29,826 bases of DNA from Acidihalobacter_A sp037381185 (GCF_037381185.1 NZ_JARRQY010000039.1:1-29826), one strand, 5' to 3'; numbered from the stretch's first letter, positions 8,350 to 15,962 are shown. The notes: a model not told the origin generated them from the letters alone. Numbers and translations: made by a program.

Positions 8350-9639
8350 ATGTCCGCTCGATCGCAACTGCCCACAGTCCGCCGTCAGTCAACGGCGTTT
8401 GCCTGTTTCGCGTTGCTGCTCAGCCTGGCGTGGCTGGCGCCGGCGTGTGCTGCAGCCGCTCCAGGCCGGTGGGTAGGGGCCTGGTACATGGCTCCGCAGG
8501 CGGTGACGACGAATCCCGCGGCGCCCGGCTATCTGCGCGCGCCGACGGTGGACGATGCGACGGTGCGCCAGATCGTTCGCCCCACCGTTTCCGGCACGGC
8601 GCTGCGCCTGCATATCAGTAACCGTTTCGGCAGCCACGCCCTGCACCTCGGCGCGGTTACGATAGGTGTCGCCCGCGGCGTGGGTGCGTTGGTGCCGGGT
8701 ACGTTGCGGCGGGTCACTTTCGGCGGCAAGCCGCAGGTGGAGATCCCTCCAGGAGGGACGGTGACCAGCGACCCGGTGGATGGGCCCGTCATGGCGCGCC
8801 GGGCGCTGGCGGTGAGTCTGTACGTGCCCGGTCGGGTGCATCCGCGCACCTGGCACAAGATCGCAGGGCGGGTGAACTTCCTTTCCGTACGCGGCGACCA
8901 CAGCCGAGACGTTTCCGGCCGCGCGTTCGGACATCGGGATACCAACGTGTTGTGGCTGGATGGCGTGGACGTGCAGGCGCCTGGCGCATGGGCTCTGGTG
9001 GCGATCGGCGATTCGGTCACCGACGGTATGCGCGCGACGCTCAATGCGCAGCGGCGCTGGCCCGACGATCTGTCGAGGCGTTTGCGTGCTGCCGGAATCA
9101 AGCATGTCGCCGTGCTCAACGCCGGCATCAGCGGCAACCGCCTGCTGCACGACTCAGCCTGTTACGGCACCAGGCTGCTGGCGCGCTTTCGGCGCGATGC
9201 GCTGCACCAGCACGGCGTGCGGGCGATCATCGTGCTCGTCGGCATCAACGACATCGACTTCGGCTATACCCCGCATCGCCGGGGACTGGACTGCGATGCG
9301 CCGCATGTGAAGGTGACGGCAGGCGAGCTGATCGAGGGGTATCGCCAGCTGATCGTCGAAGCGCATGCGCAGGGCGTCAGGATCTACGGGGCGACTTTGA
9401 CGCCGGCGTCCTTGCCACCAGCGCGCGAGGCCGTGCGGCGGAAGGTGAACGCGTGGATACGCAGCAGCGGCGCTTTCGATGCGGTGGTCGATTTCGATGC
9501 CGCGCTGCGCGATCCGGCGCATCCGACGCGTCTGCTGCCGCGTTACGACAGCGGGGACCATGTCCATCCCAGCGATGCGGGGTATGCGGAGATGGCGCGG
9601 GTGGTGCCGTTGGGGTTGGTGCGGGGGATTGGCGGGTAG
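8350..9639 (+). CDS. Secreted SGNH/GDSL-family hydrolase
   Basis: A 429-residue exported esterase/lipase-like enzyme. A signal peptide (about residues 1-36, ending ACAAA) is followed by a beta-rich N-terminal domain (about 40-205) and then an SGNH hydrolase domain. Catalytic blocks are visible: block I GDSVTDGM (Ser at about residue 222), block II NAGISGNR, block III GINDIDFG and block V DHVHPSDAGY carrying the Asp-His pair. This two-domain layout occurs in a family of GDSL esterases acting on acylated substrates; the real substrate is unknown. I chose the ATG at 8350, preceded by AAGGAG, over the in-frame GTG at 8335. The gene lies 33 bp after radC and may be read from the same transcript. 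Confidence 0.88.
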   Translation: MSARSQLPTVRRQSTAFACFALLLSLAWLAPACAAAAPGRWVGAWYMAPQAVTTNPAAPGYLRAPTVDDATVRQIVRPTVSGTALRLHISNRFGSHALHLGAVTIGVARGVGALVPGTLRRVTFGGKPQVEIPPGGTVTSDPVDGPVMARRALAVSLYVPGRVHPRTWHKIAGRVNFLSVRGDHSRDVSGRAFGHRDTNVLWLDGVDVQAPGAWALVAIGDSVTDGMRATLNAQRRWPDDLSRRLRAAGIKHVAVLNAGISGNRLLHDSACYGTRLLARFRRDALHQHGVRAIIVLVGINDIDFGYTPHRRGLDCDAPHVKVTAGELIEGYRQLIVEAHAQGVRIYGATLTPASLPPAREAVRRKVNAWIRSSGAFDAVVDFDAALRDPAHPTRLLPRYDSGDHVHPSDAGYAEMARVVPLGLVRGIGG

Positions 9640-9649
9640 CGGTTGTGTG

Positions 9650-9835
9650 CCATGTGTTCTTGCTGGCTGTGGAGGCCTGTTTCGTGCCCGAAACAGGCCT
9701 CAGCGCCAACAATGGGCACAACTCCCACCACATCGCCAGCAGAGACCACATACCCCGAATCACACCCAAAACAGACCCCCACAGCCAGAAAGTCCGCCGC
9801 CTTCACAAACGCAATATTGATTCGCGTAGAGAATA
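9650..9835. repeat. Palindromic dispersed repeat, core-less copy C
   Basis: The left edge (CTTGCTGGCTG near 9660) and the reverse complement of the right edge (TTTCTGGCTGTGGGGG) match each other and the outer arms of copy A. On the minus strand the internal segment containing GATTCGGGGTATGTGG aligns with 29268-29310 of copy B. The ~500-bp hairpin-rich core starting with GTGACGCGCC is absent. It fills the gap between the SGNH hydrolase and the Tat propeller gene. Confidence 0.7.
9672..9701. repeat. Perfect 13-bp hairpin at the left end of repeat C
   Basis: GAGGCCTGTTTCG at 9672-9684 pairs perfectly with 9689-9701 across the four-base loop TGCC. It lies 32 bp after the SGNH hydrolase stop. There is no T tract, so it is not a standard intrinsic terminator, although it could stop transcription or protect the mRNA end. 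Confidence 0.75.
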
Positions 9836-9920
9836 AATCCCCCGCAAGCGACTGGATATTGACGCCGTTCCGCCGCAGGCGTCCAATACGCTCGTTCGCC
9901 GACTCTCAGACAGGTCAATC

Positions 9921-10967
9921 ATGCACCGCCGCCAATTCCTCAAGACAGCCGCGCTGACGGCTATGGCCCCTGGCTTCATGCGCGCGGGTTCGGCCCTCGC
10001 AGCCACCTCGAACGAAAGCGTGATCGTGCTCGATTCGGGCGGGGCGAGCATTACGCTTGTCGACCAGGCAACGCGCAAGGTGAAGCGCAGCTTCCCGGTG
10101 GGCAAGGAACCACATCACCTGATGCTGTTGCCGAACGGCCAGCAGCTCATCGTGGCCGACGCTGTCGGCGGTGAGCTGAATTTTCTGAATCCGATCACCG
10201 GCGCCTACGAGGGCAAGCTGCCAGGTATCGAGGATCCGTATCAGATCGGTTTCTCGCCGGATCGCAAGTGGTTCGTGGCCAACTGCCTGCGCCTCAACCG
10301 GGTGGACATCTATCACTACGACGGCGGGCACAAGCTGCAGCTGGCCAAGCGGGTGCCGCTGGACACCATTCCCAGCCACATGGCCTTCACCGCCGATAGC
10401 CAGACCGTGTTCGTCAGTCTGCAGGGCAGTGACGCGGTGGCCGCTTTGCATCTGCCCACGCAGCGCGTGCTGTGGACGATGCGAATCGGCAAGGCCACTG
10501 CCGGCGTGTGGATGACGCCGCACGACGAACACCTGCTGGTGGCGCTGACCGGCGAGGACGCCGTGATCGCCGTGGACTGGCGCCGGAAGCGCATCGTCAG
10601 GCGCATCGTGACCGGCCGTGCGGCACACAACTTCCGTTCGCTGGCCGACCATCGCCACGTGATGGTCAGCAACCGTCTGTCCAACACGATCAGCGTCTTG
10701 GATATGCAGGATCTGCGCAAGGTCGAGGACATCCGCGGCCTGCGGCCCGGTCCGGACGACATGGAGCTGTCGGCCGACCGGCGCTGGTTGTGGACGACGT
10801 TCCGCTTCGCACGCGAAGTGGGCGTGATCGACATGCGCACGCGCAAGCTGGTCGACGTGATCCATGTCGGGCGTTCGCCGCACGGCATCTATTTCCATGA
10901 CCGCGCGCCGTTCTACGACAATCTGCCCTACGCCGCGCAGCGTCCGCTGCCGGTCCGGTCGGCCTGA
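9921..10967 (+). CDS. Tat-exported YncE/YVTN-like beta-propeller protein
   Basis: A 348-residue periplasmic protein. The N-terminus is a twin-arginine signal, HRRQFLKTAALTAMAPG, with cleavage expected near SALA (residues 24-27). The mature part is a run of about seven propeller blades of the YncE/YVTN type, with recurring segments such as SVIVLDSGGASITLVD, HHLMLLPNGQQLIVAD, SHMAFTADSQTVFVSL and NTISVLDMQDLRKV. Such propellers often bind ligands or act as accessory factors, and no catalytic site can be assigned. Use of Tat suggests folding or cofactor loading before export. The stop codon is three bases before the next start, so it is co-transcribed with the desaturase-like gene. Its upstream region is repeat C. 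Confidence 0.88.
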   Translation: MHRRQFLKTAALTAMAPGFMRAGSALAATSNESVIVLDSGGASITLVDQATRKVKRSFPVGKEPHHLMLLPNGQQLIVADAVGGELNFLNPITGAYEGKLPGIEDPYQIGFSPDRKWFVANCLRLNRVDIYHYDGGHKLQLAKRVPLDTIPSHMAFTADSQTVFVSLQGSDAVAALHLPTQRVLWTMRIGKATAGVWMTPHDEHLLVALTGEDAVIAVDWRRKRIVRRIVTGRAAHNFRSLADHRHVMVSNRLSNTISVLDMQDLRKVEDIRGLRPGPDDMELSADRRWLWTTFRFAREVGVIDMRTRKLVDVIHVGRSPHGIYFHDRAPFYDNLPYAAQRPLPVRSA

Positions 10968-10970
10968 AGC

Positions 10971-11996
10971 ATGAGCCTGTTCGCATCTTGGTACGCCGCC
11001 GTGCTGCAGGCCGTATCCAACCTGGTGGGCGACGCCCAGACCTGGCTGTTCGTGAGCGTGGTCCAGCCAACGCTGTACCGTCTGGACATGATGTCGCTCA
11101 GCGACCTGGCCTACGACGCCACCTTCTGGTTCATCGCCGGTGCATTGCAGATCGCCGTGGTCTACGCCGTGCTGCGCCCGCTGGAAACCTGGCGTCCGCT
11201 GGAAAGCTGGCAGGATCGCAAAAGCGTGCGCGTGGATGTGATCTACACCCTCATCTCGCGTCTCGGCCTGGTCGGCCTGGTGTTCTTCTTCACCCTGCAG
11301 CCCGCTTTCGACGCGCTGCAGGCGTGGCTGCAGCTGCACGGGTTGTTCAACCTGAACCTTGAGCAGCTTGTGCCCGGGGCGTTTGCCCACCCGGTGCTCG
11401 GCTTCCTGATCTATTTCGTCGTGCTCGACTTCGCCGGCTACTGGTATCACCGCTGGCAGCACCAGTTCCAGTGGTGGTGGGAATTGCACGCCGTGCACCA
11501 TGCCCAGCGCCAGCTCAGCCTGTGGGCCGACGACCGCAACCATCTGCTCGATCTGATGTTGCTGCAGTCCTATTTCGCCGCGCTGGCGCTGATCATCGGA
11601 ATCGAGCCGGGCCAGTTCGTCCTGCTGACGCTGCTCAGCGGCGCCCTGCAGAGCCTGCAGCACGCCAACACGCGTATCAGCTTCGGCCGGCTGGGCGAAC
11701 GCCTGCTGGTCAGCCCGCGTTTCCATCGCCTGCACCACGCCATCGGCTACGGCCACGAGCTCAACCATCACAATCGCGCGCGTATCTACGGCTGCAACTT
11801 CGGTATTCTGCTGCCGTGGTGGGACATCCTGTTCGGCAGCGCCGACTTCGATACCCCGCTGCAGCCGACCGGCGTGCGCGCCGAAGTCGAGGGCGAGGAC
11901 TACGGCCGCGGTTTCTGGGCGCAGCAGTGGTTGGGGCTGGTGCGGATGGGGCGGCAGTTGCGGCGTGGCTTGCCGCCGGTTTTCGGTCGAGCCTGA
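10971..11996 (+). CDS. Fatty acid hydroxylase/sterol desaturase superfamily membrane protein
   Basis: A 341-residue integral membrane di-iron oxygenase. Hydrophobic segments lie near residues 45-65, 90-110, 140-160 and 195-230. The three histidine clusters that bind the di-iron centre are present: HRWQH, HAVHH and HRLHH, with further His in the segment HELNHHNRARIYGCN. Enzymes of this family insert oxygen or double bonds into lipid, sterol, hopanoid or carotenoid chains at the membrane; the substrate here cannot be told from sequence. It forms a two-gene unit with the Tat propeller upstream, suggesting a shared envelope-lipid task (inference). It converges on intI. Confidence 0.92.
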   Translation: MSLFASWYAAVLQAVSNLVGDAQTWLFVSVVQPTLYRLDMMSLSDLAYDATFWFIAGALQIAVVYAVLRPLETWRPLESWQDRKSVRVDVIYTLISRLGLVGLVFFFTLQPAFDALQAWLQLHGLFNLNLEQLVPGAFAHPVLGFLIYFVVLDFAGYWYHRWQHQFQWWWELHAVHHAQRQLSLWADDRNHLLDLMLLQSYFAALALIIGIEPGQFVLLTLLSGALQSLQHANTRISFGRLGERLLVSPRFHRLHHAIGYGHELNHHNRARIYGCNFGILLPWWDILFGSADFDTPLQPTGVRAEVEGEDYGRGFWAQQWLGLVRMGRQLRRGLPPVFGRA

Positions 11997-12209
11997 GCGC
12001 GGCGCTTGCCGTTTGCCGGGTGAGGCAGGCGTCTGGTGTCGGCGTTCTGCATGGATCGGGGTTATCTGGTGTTTGGCGCTAGGGGGAGGTCGGCTGGAGC
12101 ATGGGGTCGCTACAGCCACTGTTGACCGATTGGTGTTACTCGCGTGACGTTTCTAGCAGGCTGGAATCGGCCACATCCGGCCGGCCAGGTGTTTGCCGAA
12201 ACAGCCACA
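11997..12209. other. Spacer between the desaturase gene and intI
   Basis: The 213-bp gap between two converging genes has no recognisable gene, terminator or repeat from the palindromic family. Short open frames on both strands lack motifs. Confidence 0.5.
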
Positions 12210-13340
12210 TTAAAGGCCGCTTTGTTCTGAATACCAGCCCAACGCAGTTCTGAAATGGGCTTGGTAGTGGTAGCTCGGTGGATACACGACCACCACCGAG
12301 CCACCAGGCGACTTAGCCGTCCAGATTATCCAAGGGCTGACTACTTGACGTGTCGCTTCCAGCACGTGCGTGTAGATCATCGTGGTTTGCAGGCTGCGAT
12401 GCCCCAGCAACAGCTGAATAGTTCGTATGTCCGTACCCGCAGCGAGCAGATGAGTGGCGAACGAATGACGCAGCGTATGCACACTGGCGTGTTTGAGCAC
12501 ACCGGCTTGAGTGAGGCCTGCACGGAACGCGCGTTGTATCGTCGAGTCAGAAGCATGCCATCGAGCTAGGCGACCGCTTTCTCCCCACGGCCGTAGCACC
12601 GCCGAAGGAAACACAAACTGCCATCCCCATGACGCCGAAGCAGAGGGGTATTTCCGGGCCAGTGCATTGGGCATCGGGGCGAGTCCCGCGCCATGAGATA
12701 AGTCCTTCTTGTGCTGCTCGGCAACACGAAGGAGATGTTGATGCAGTGGCACATGTAGTCTTTTGGGCAAAACGGTCGTTCGATCCTTGCCACCTTTGCC
12801 GGAACGCACCGTCAGACTGGCCGATGCGAAGTCTAGGTCTTTCACTCGCAGGGTCACGCACTCGCCTACACGTAACCCCGATCCATATAGAAGCTCGGCC
12901 ATCAATCGAGAAGTGCCGTGCATGTGCGACAAGACCGCCTTCACTTCTTCTCGGGTCAATACAATCGGTACCCGATGGCGGCGTTGGATACGCTTGAGTC
13001 CGGTCATTTGATCCAGCGGTTTCTCAAGCACGGCATTGTAAAGAAACACCAACGCATTGAGCGCCTGGGTCTGGGTCGATGCCGACACGCGGCGCACGAC
13101 TGCCAGATGATTCAAAAAGGCTTCGACACCCTTCTCATCTAGCGTATTGGGGTGGCGCTTGTGGTGAAAGTAGATGTACTGTCGAATCCAGTACGAGTAG
13201 CTATCCTCGGTTCGAGGACTGTAATGCCGACGACGGCAAACGATGGAGACCAGATCAAGCAGACGGGGTGGGGTTTGACCCCATGAGACTCGCTCCTGTA
13301 GACAAAAACCGAACAATAGCGCATGGGAGTCAGGGTGCAT
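12210..13340 (-). CDS. intI: Integron integrase IntI (C-terminus apparently frameshifted)
   Basis: Tyrosine recombinase that inserts and excises gene cassettes by attI x attC recombination. An N-terminal SAM-like core-binding domain is followed by the catalytic domain with Arg (GSGLRVGE, about 157), His-x-x-Arg (HTLRH, about 288-291), His (GHRS, about 314) and Tyr (MIYTH, about 323). The IntI-only insertion ALARKYPSASASWGWQFVFP (about 227-246) separates it from XerC/D and phage integrases. After Tyr the frame leaves the family pattern and runs to 12210; a shift near 12340-12347 would restore SQPLDNLDG and a stop at 12313, like the SPLD-type ending of other IntIs. The ATG at 13340 has AGGGA seven bases upstream; an in-frame ATG at 13364 is an alternative. 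It is divergent from the cassette array. Confidence 0.93.
   Translation of the reverse strand: MHPDSHALLFGFCLQERVSWGQTPPRLLDLVSIVCRRRHYSPRTEDSYSYWIRQYIYFHHKRHPNTLDEKGVEAFLNHLAVVRRVSASTQTQALNALVFLYNAVLEKPLDQMTGLKRIQRRHRVPIVLTREEVKAVLSHMHGTSRLMAELLYGSGLRVGECVTLRVKDLDFASASLTVRSGKGGKDRTTVLPKRLHVPLHQHLLRVAEQHKKDLSHGAGLAPMPNALARKYPSASASWGWQFVFPSAVLRPWGESGRLARWHASDSTIQRAFRAGLTQAGVLKHASVHTLRHSFATHLLAAGTDIRTIQLLLGHRSLQTTMIYTHVLEATRQVVSPWIIWTAKSPGGSVVVVYPPSYHYQAHFRTALGWYSEQSGL
12273..12301 (-). terminator. Hairpin just after the likely original intI stop
   Basis: GCTCGGTGG at 12273-12281 pairs with CCACCGAGC at 12293-12301 (9-bp stem, 11-base loop). It begins about 11 bases downstream of the alternative intI stop at 12313-12315 (minus strand). 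No T run follows, so terminator activity is uncertain. The position fits an intI that originally ended at 12313. Confidence 0.4.
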
Positions 13341-13428
13341 CCGCGTGTCCCTGTTTTCATGCATGCATATAGAGGCAGAGAGGTAACGTGATGTATCGAA
13401 ATCAAATGGTTATAGTCGCTTCCCTCGC

Positions 13429-13482
13429 GTCTCTATATTAAAGAATGTCCGGACACACCGGTCTCTATATTTACTGTTAGCT
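13429..13482. other. Candidate attI site with direct repeats
   Basis: The cassette-array boundary core GTTAGCT lies at 13476-13482. Just upstream, the 11-mer GTCTCTATATT occurs twice in direct orientation, at 13429-13439 and 13461-13471, 32 bp apart. In studied integrons attI carries direct repeats bound by IntI next to the crossover core, so these are candidates for that role. The cassette promoter Pc was not identified with confidence. Confidence 0.6.
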
Positions 13483-13492
13483 GCCAAAAACA

Positions 13493-14011
13493 ATGTACGA
13501 AGTAGACGGTAAGGACCAAGTTGTTGAGCTTAAGGAAGTGCCCCAATCCTCCGTTGGCGCACCAAATCCGATAGTCTTGGCCTGTGAACATGACGTATTG
13601 CTGACCTATTATCTTCAAGATTCCGCTGCGGGTTGGGATGGAACGACGGTCCGAATTGTCGGAACCGAATCAGAAGGTGAACCCGTGGCGGTTGTAAAGT
13701 TCAAGCGCTGCACTGCCCACATGTTTGGGCCGCCGAATGACGAAGCGTTTTCCGGACACCCGTTGGCATATCGCGGCCTAAACCCATGCGGCGTCTTTGA
13801 AGTCAAACACTCATCGTGGGTCCGTAGGCTAGAAAATATGAACGCCGTCCATCCGTACCATGACAAGAAACGGTACATGGAAAACAAAAAGCACTTTATC
13901 TTTGCGTTCCATGACACTACGTTTGAGTGTGTGGCTGAGGGTTTCACGGTTGAGGTTACAACCGGTTCGGTTCGGAGCATGGTTACGCACATGTTGGAGT
14001 CGGTCAGGTAA
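13493..14011 (+). CDS. Cassette 1 hypothetical protein
   Basis: A 172-residue, apparently soluble protein with no signal peptide or membrane segment. I do not recognise the family. It is rich in beta-prone stretches (VLLTYYLQDSAAGWDGTTVR, VAVVKFKRCTAHMFGPP) and has a His/aromatic-rich region HPYHDKKRYMENKKHFIFAF (about 120-139) followed by HDTTFECVAEGF. The ATG at 13493 lies 16 bp after the cassette start, so there is almost no leader and expression must depend on a promoter in the attI/intI region. The stop codon lies just before attC1. It is in the first position and should be the best-transcribed cassette. Confidence 0.8.
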   Translation: MYEVDGKDQVVELKEVPQSSVGAPNPIVLACEHDVLLTYYLQDSAAGWDGTTVRIVGTESEGEPVAVVKFKRCTAHMFGPPNDEAFSGHPLAYRGLNPCGVFEVKHSSWVRRLENMNAVHPYHDKKRYMENKKHFIFAFHDTTFECVAEGFTVEVTTGSVRSMVTHMLESVR

Positions 14012-14015
14012 TGGC

Positions 14016-14102
14016 AGCTAACCAAGCCATGAACACGGACAGTGAAAAGCGGCGCTCCTTCGTCGCACCGCTTTTCACTGCCGGTTATGGCGAACGTTAA
14101 GT
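14016..14102 (+). repeat. attC1
   Basis: The 87-bp site runs from inverse core AGCTAAC (14016-14022) to core GTTAAGT (14096-14102). The inverse core is the exact complement of the cassette 1 boundary GTTAGCT. The interior is strongly palindromic (GTGAAAAGC ... GCTTTTCAC). Confidence 0.93.
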
Positions 14103-14108
14103 TCTCAA

Positions 14109-14744
14109 ATGGATGAGCTAGACGAAATACTCGGGGCGGAGAGGAAGGAGCCAACAACGTTCCACCCTGTGAATGAACGAAGCCATGATGCTTGGTTTCC
14201 AGGTAACGAGGCGGCTAGTTTAGTCATTCAAGTTGGCCACATCTGGGAGGATTTGCTGGCTCTTATCGAGCTACGAGCAAATGCTGCGGATGAATACAGT
14301 AAGCGACTACTGCTGAAATACGGAATAATCGAAGTACGCTCGCTCATTGAAGTGTTTGATCGCCTTCAATCTATCGTAATGAAAGCGAATACTTTCGATC
14401 CTCGTGAAAGGCAAGGCTGGAGGGAAATTACAGCCGAAGAAAAAGAAAAGGCTAAAGAACTCTTCAAGGCCTATTCCGAAGCAAAGAAAGGAACTTCTCA
14501 GAAGGTAATCGATATTCGAAACACAATTGGCGCACACCGGGGCTGCCTAGATTGGCAGCAAGTAATGGTTTTCTGGGATTCCGTCACACCCGATTTAATC
14601 AATCCGTTGCTTGCAACTATTCCACCCGCCTTCGACTTCGTGAAGGAATTGGATTTGTTCGAATGGAACAGGGTGCCAAGGGAAGGATCCATCGAGGTGA
14701 TTGGGGGCATGTTGAGGCCGGAGTATTTCGAGGTAACGGAATGA
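14109..14744 (+). CDS. Cassette 2 hypothetical protein with HEPN-like motif
   Basis: A 211-residue, mostly helical, charged soluble protein. I do not recognise a named family. The segment VIDIRNTIGAHRG (about residues 131-143) contains R-N-x4-H, which fits the R-x(4-6)-H signature of HEPN-type ribonuclease or nucleotide-binding domains, and it sits at the start of a predicted helix as in those proteins. A Glu/Lys-rich helix (EITAEEKEKAKELFKAYSEA) precedes it. The HEPN reading is inference from motif and predicted fold only. The ATG at 14109 is 12 bp into the cassette, and the stop abuts the attC2 inverse core. Confidence 0.78.
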   Translation: MDELDEILGAERKEPTTFHPVNERSHDAWFPGNEAASLVIQVGHIWEDLLALIELRANAADEYSKRLLLKYGIIEVRSLIEVFDRLQSIVMKANTFDPRERQGWREITAEEKEKAKELFKAYSEAKKGTSQKVIDIRNTIGAHRGCLDWQQVMVFWDSVTPDLINPLLATIPPAFDFVKELDLFEWNRVPREGSIEVIGGMLRPEYFEVTE

Positions 14745-14880
14745 ACTTAACAAGTAGGTCAACTCGTTCGCCTACGGCTCACTGGGACGTTCAACACTCC
14801 GCGCCAGCTCGCGCATGCCTTCGGCATTGTTGCGCGAGCCGTCGCTCCATGTTGAACGCCCGTTACCATGGGCGTTAGGC
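14745..14880 (+). repeat. attC2
   Basis: The 136-bp site has inverse core ACTTAAC at 14745-14751 and core GTTAGGC at 14874-14880. The inverse core complements the cassette 2 boundary GTTAAGT exactly. This is the longest attC in the array. Confidence 0.92.
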
Positions 14881-14901
14881 ATACAAGATTATGGAGACAT
14901 C

Positions 14902-15315
14902 ATGAAAGTCATCAGTGAAGATGAAATCATGAACGCTTATATCGAGTCAAACCCAAATTTATGGGTACGTGAGGTTCATCATTTATTACAACGGCGCGGA
15001 TTTTATTTTTACGAGACACCATTACCCAATCACGACCTTGGTTCTATTTATCGGTTTGAAGTATTAATTACACACACAACACCATTTACTCCTAACGAGA
15101 ATTGCACAGTCAAGATCAGCTCTCTAGCAGTGACCGGCACTGGAGGTCCTGACTTTCCACTATTCTCATATGAATATAAGGTAAAAATCACACCACCAGA
15201 AAACGAAGTAAACCAGTGCGAATGGTCAATGCTTGAAAACAAGTTTATAAAAAAAGCTTTTGAAATAACGAAGTCAGCGAATACTGTTGCCGTTGAGGCT
15301 AATATAGTTAACTAA
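14902..15315 (+). CDS. Cassette 3 hypothetical protein
   Basis: A 137-residue AT-rich cassette gene with no family I recognise. It appears to be a small alpha/beta protein: a helical start (ISEDEIMNAYIE), several beta-prone strands (GFYFYETPLP, FEVLITHTT, FPLFSYEYKVKIT) and a final helix. There is no signal peptide. The frame is open upstream into attC2, but those codons belong to the previous cassette's recombination site. The ATG at 14902, with GGAG at 14893-14896, is the sensible start. Its codon use is far more AT-rich than that of the flanking chromosome, pointing to foreign origin. Confidence 0.8.
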   Translation: MKVISEDEIMNAYIESNPNLWVREVHHLLQRRGFYFYETPLPNHDLGSIYRFEVLITHTTPFTPNENCTVKISSLAVTGTGGPDFPLFSYEYKVKITPPENEVNQCEWSMLENKFIKKAFEITKSANTVAVEANIVN

Positions 15316-15319
15316 TAAT

Positions 15320-15400
15320 GCCTAACAATTACATCAAGATCGTTCGCTCTCGCTCACTGGGACGCCGCTATCGCGGCGCCCCTTATGTAGAGCGTTAGGA
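15320..15400 (+). repeat. attC3
   Basis: The 81-bp site has inverse core GCCTAAC at 15320-15326 and core GTTAGGA at 15394-15400. The inverse core complements the cassette 3 boundary GTTAGGC exactly. The interior includes GGCGCC-centred and CGCTATCGCG-like palindromes. Confidence 0.92.
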
Positions 15401-15426
15401 GCCTGAGTGTCTCAAAGGAAATATTG

Positions 15427-15858
15427 ATGTCAGATATAGAATTTGCGAAATATTTTGCCGAGAGATTCTGGAGATTCAGGAAAATCGAGGCGCAGTGTGT
15501 CAGAGGAAAATCAAAAGATAACCATTGTCATGCAGCGTTTGTTCTTCTGAAAGATATGGAGCTTTGCTTTGCGGCAAGAGCTTACTACTCCTGTCTTTTG
15601 ATCTCTTTTACAGCCATTGAATCCTGCTTAAACCACGAGAATGTGCCTGGCAGAAACATGCACGAGAAAATCCAGAATTCGGGATACGCTGACGAATTAG
15701 ATTGGTTAAGAGTTTTGCGGAACGATATTGTTCATAGAGGAAAGGTGGATCACGTAATTTACGATGAGGAAGAGCAGCAGCTTGAAGAACAATGCGTTAA
15801 AGCCTTCGTTCTTGCTCATACGATCTTCCATGACCCTGTCAAAACACCTAACCAGTAG
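15427..15858 (+). CDS. Cassette 4 HEPN-like protein
   Basis: A 143-residue helical soluble protein. The segment LRVLRNDIVHRGKVD (about 97-111) holds an exact R-N-x3-H motif, the signature of HEPN-domain RNases found in toxin-antitoxin and defence systems. A preceding helix (AARAYYSCLLISFTAIESCL) resembles the first long helices of such domains. A toxin or defence role is inference; no adjacent antitoxin-like gene is evident, and HEPN proteins also include non-catalytic members. The ATG at 15427 is preceded by AAAGGAAA, so I rejected the TTG one codon earlier. The last codons overlap the attC4 inverse core, so the recombination site is part of the reading frame. Confidence 0.82.
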   Translation: MSDIEFAKYFAERFWRFRKIEAQCVRGKSKDNHCHAAFVLLKDMELCFAARAYYSCLLISFTAIESCLNHENVPGRNMHEKIQNSGYADELDWLRVLRNDIVHRGKVDHVIYDEEEQQLEEQCVKAFVLAHTIFHDPVKTPNQ

Positions 15859-15951
15859 TTGCAGTTCGTTCCGGCCCTGACGGGCCTCCACCGGACCGGT
15901 TTTCCAGCGCGGTTGCGCTTCCAAACCGGCCGCTGAACATCAACGTTAGCC
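15846..15951 (+). repeat. attC4
   Basis: The 106-bp site has inverse core ACCTAAC at 15846-15852 and core GTTAGCC at 15945-15951. The inverse core differs by one base from the complement of its own 5' boundary (GTTAGGA), the only such mismatch in the array. A long stem is formed by ACCGGTTTTCCAGCGC and its partner GGTTGCGCTTCCAAACCGG. Confidence 0.9.
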
Positions 15952-15962
15952 AGAGGAGAGCC

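Noticed and set aside
9915..12119. 734-codon minus-strand open frame opposite the propeller and desaturase genes
   Set aside because: It is the antisense shadow of two well-supported genes. Its product is His/Gln/Asp-rich low complexity with no recognisable domain.
13340..13480. LexA box in the intI promoter region
   Set aside because: No CTGT-N8-ACAG match with acceptable spacing could be found by eye.
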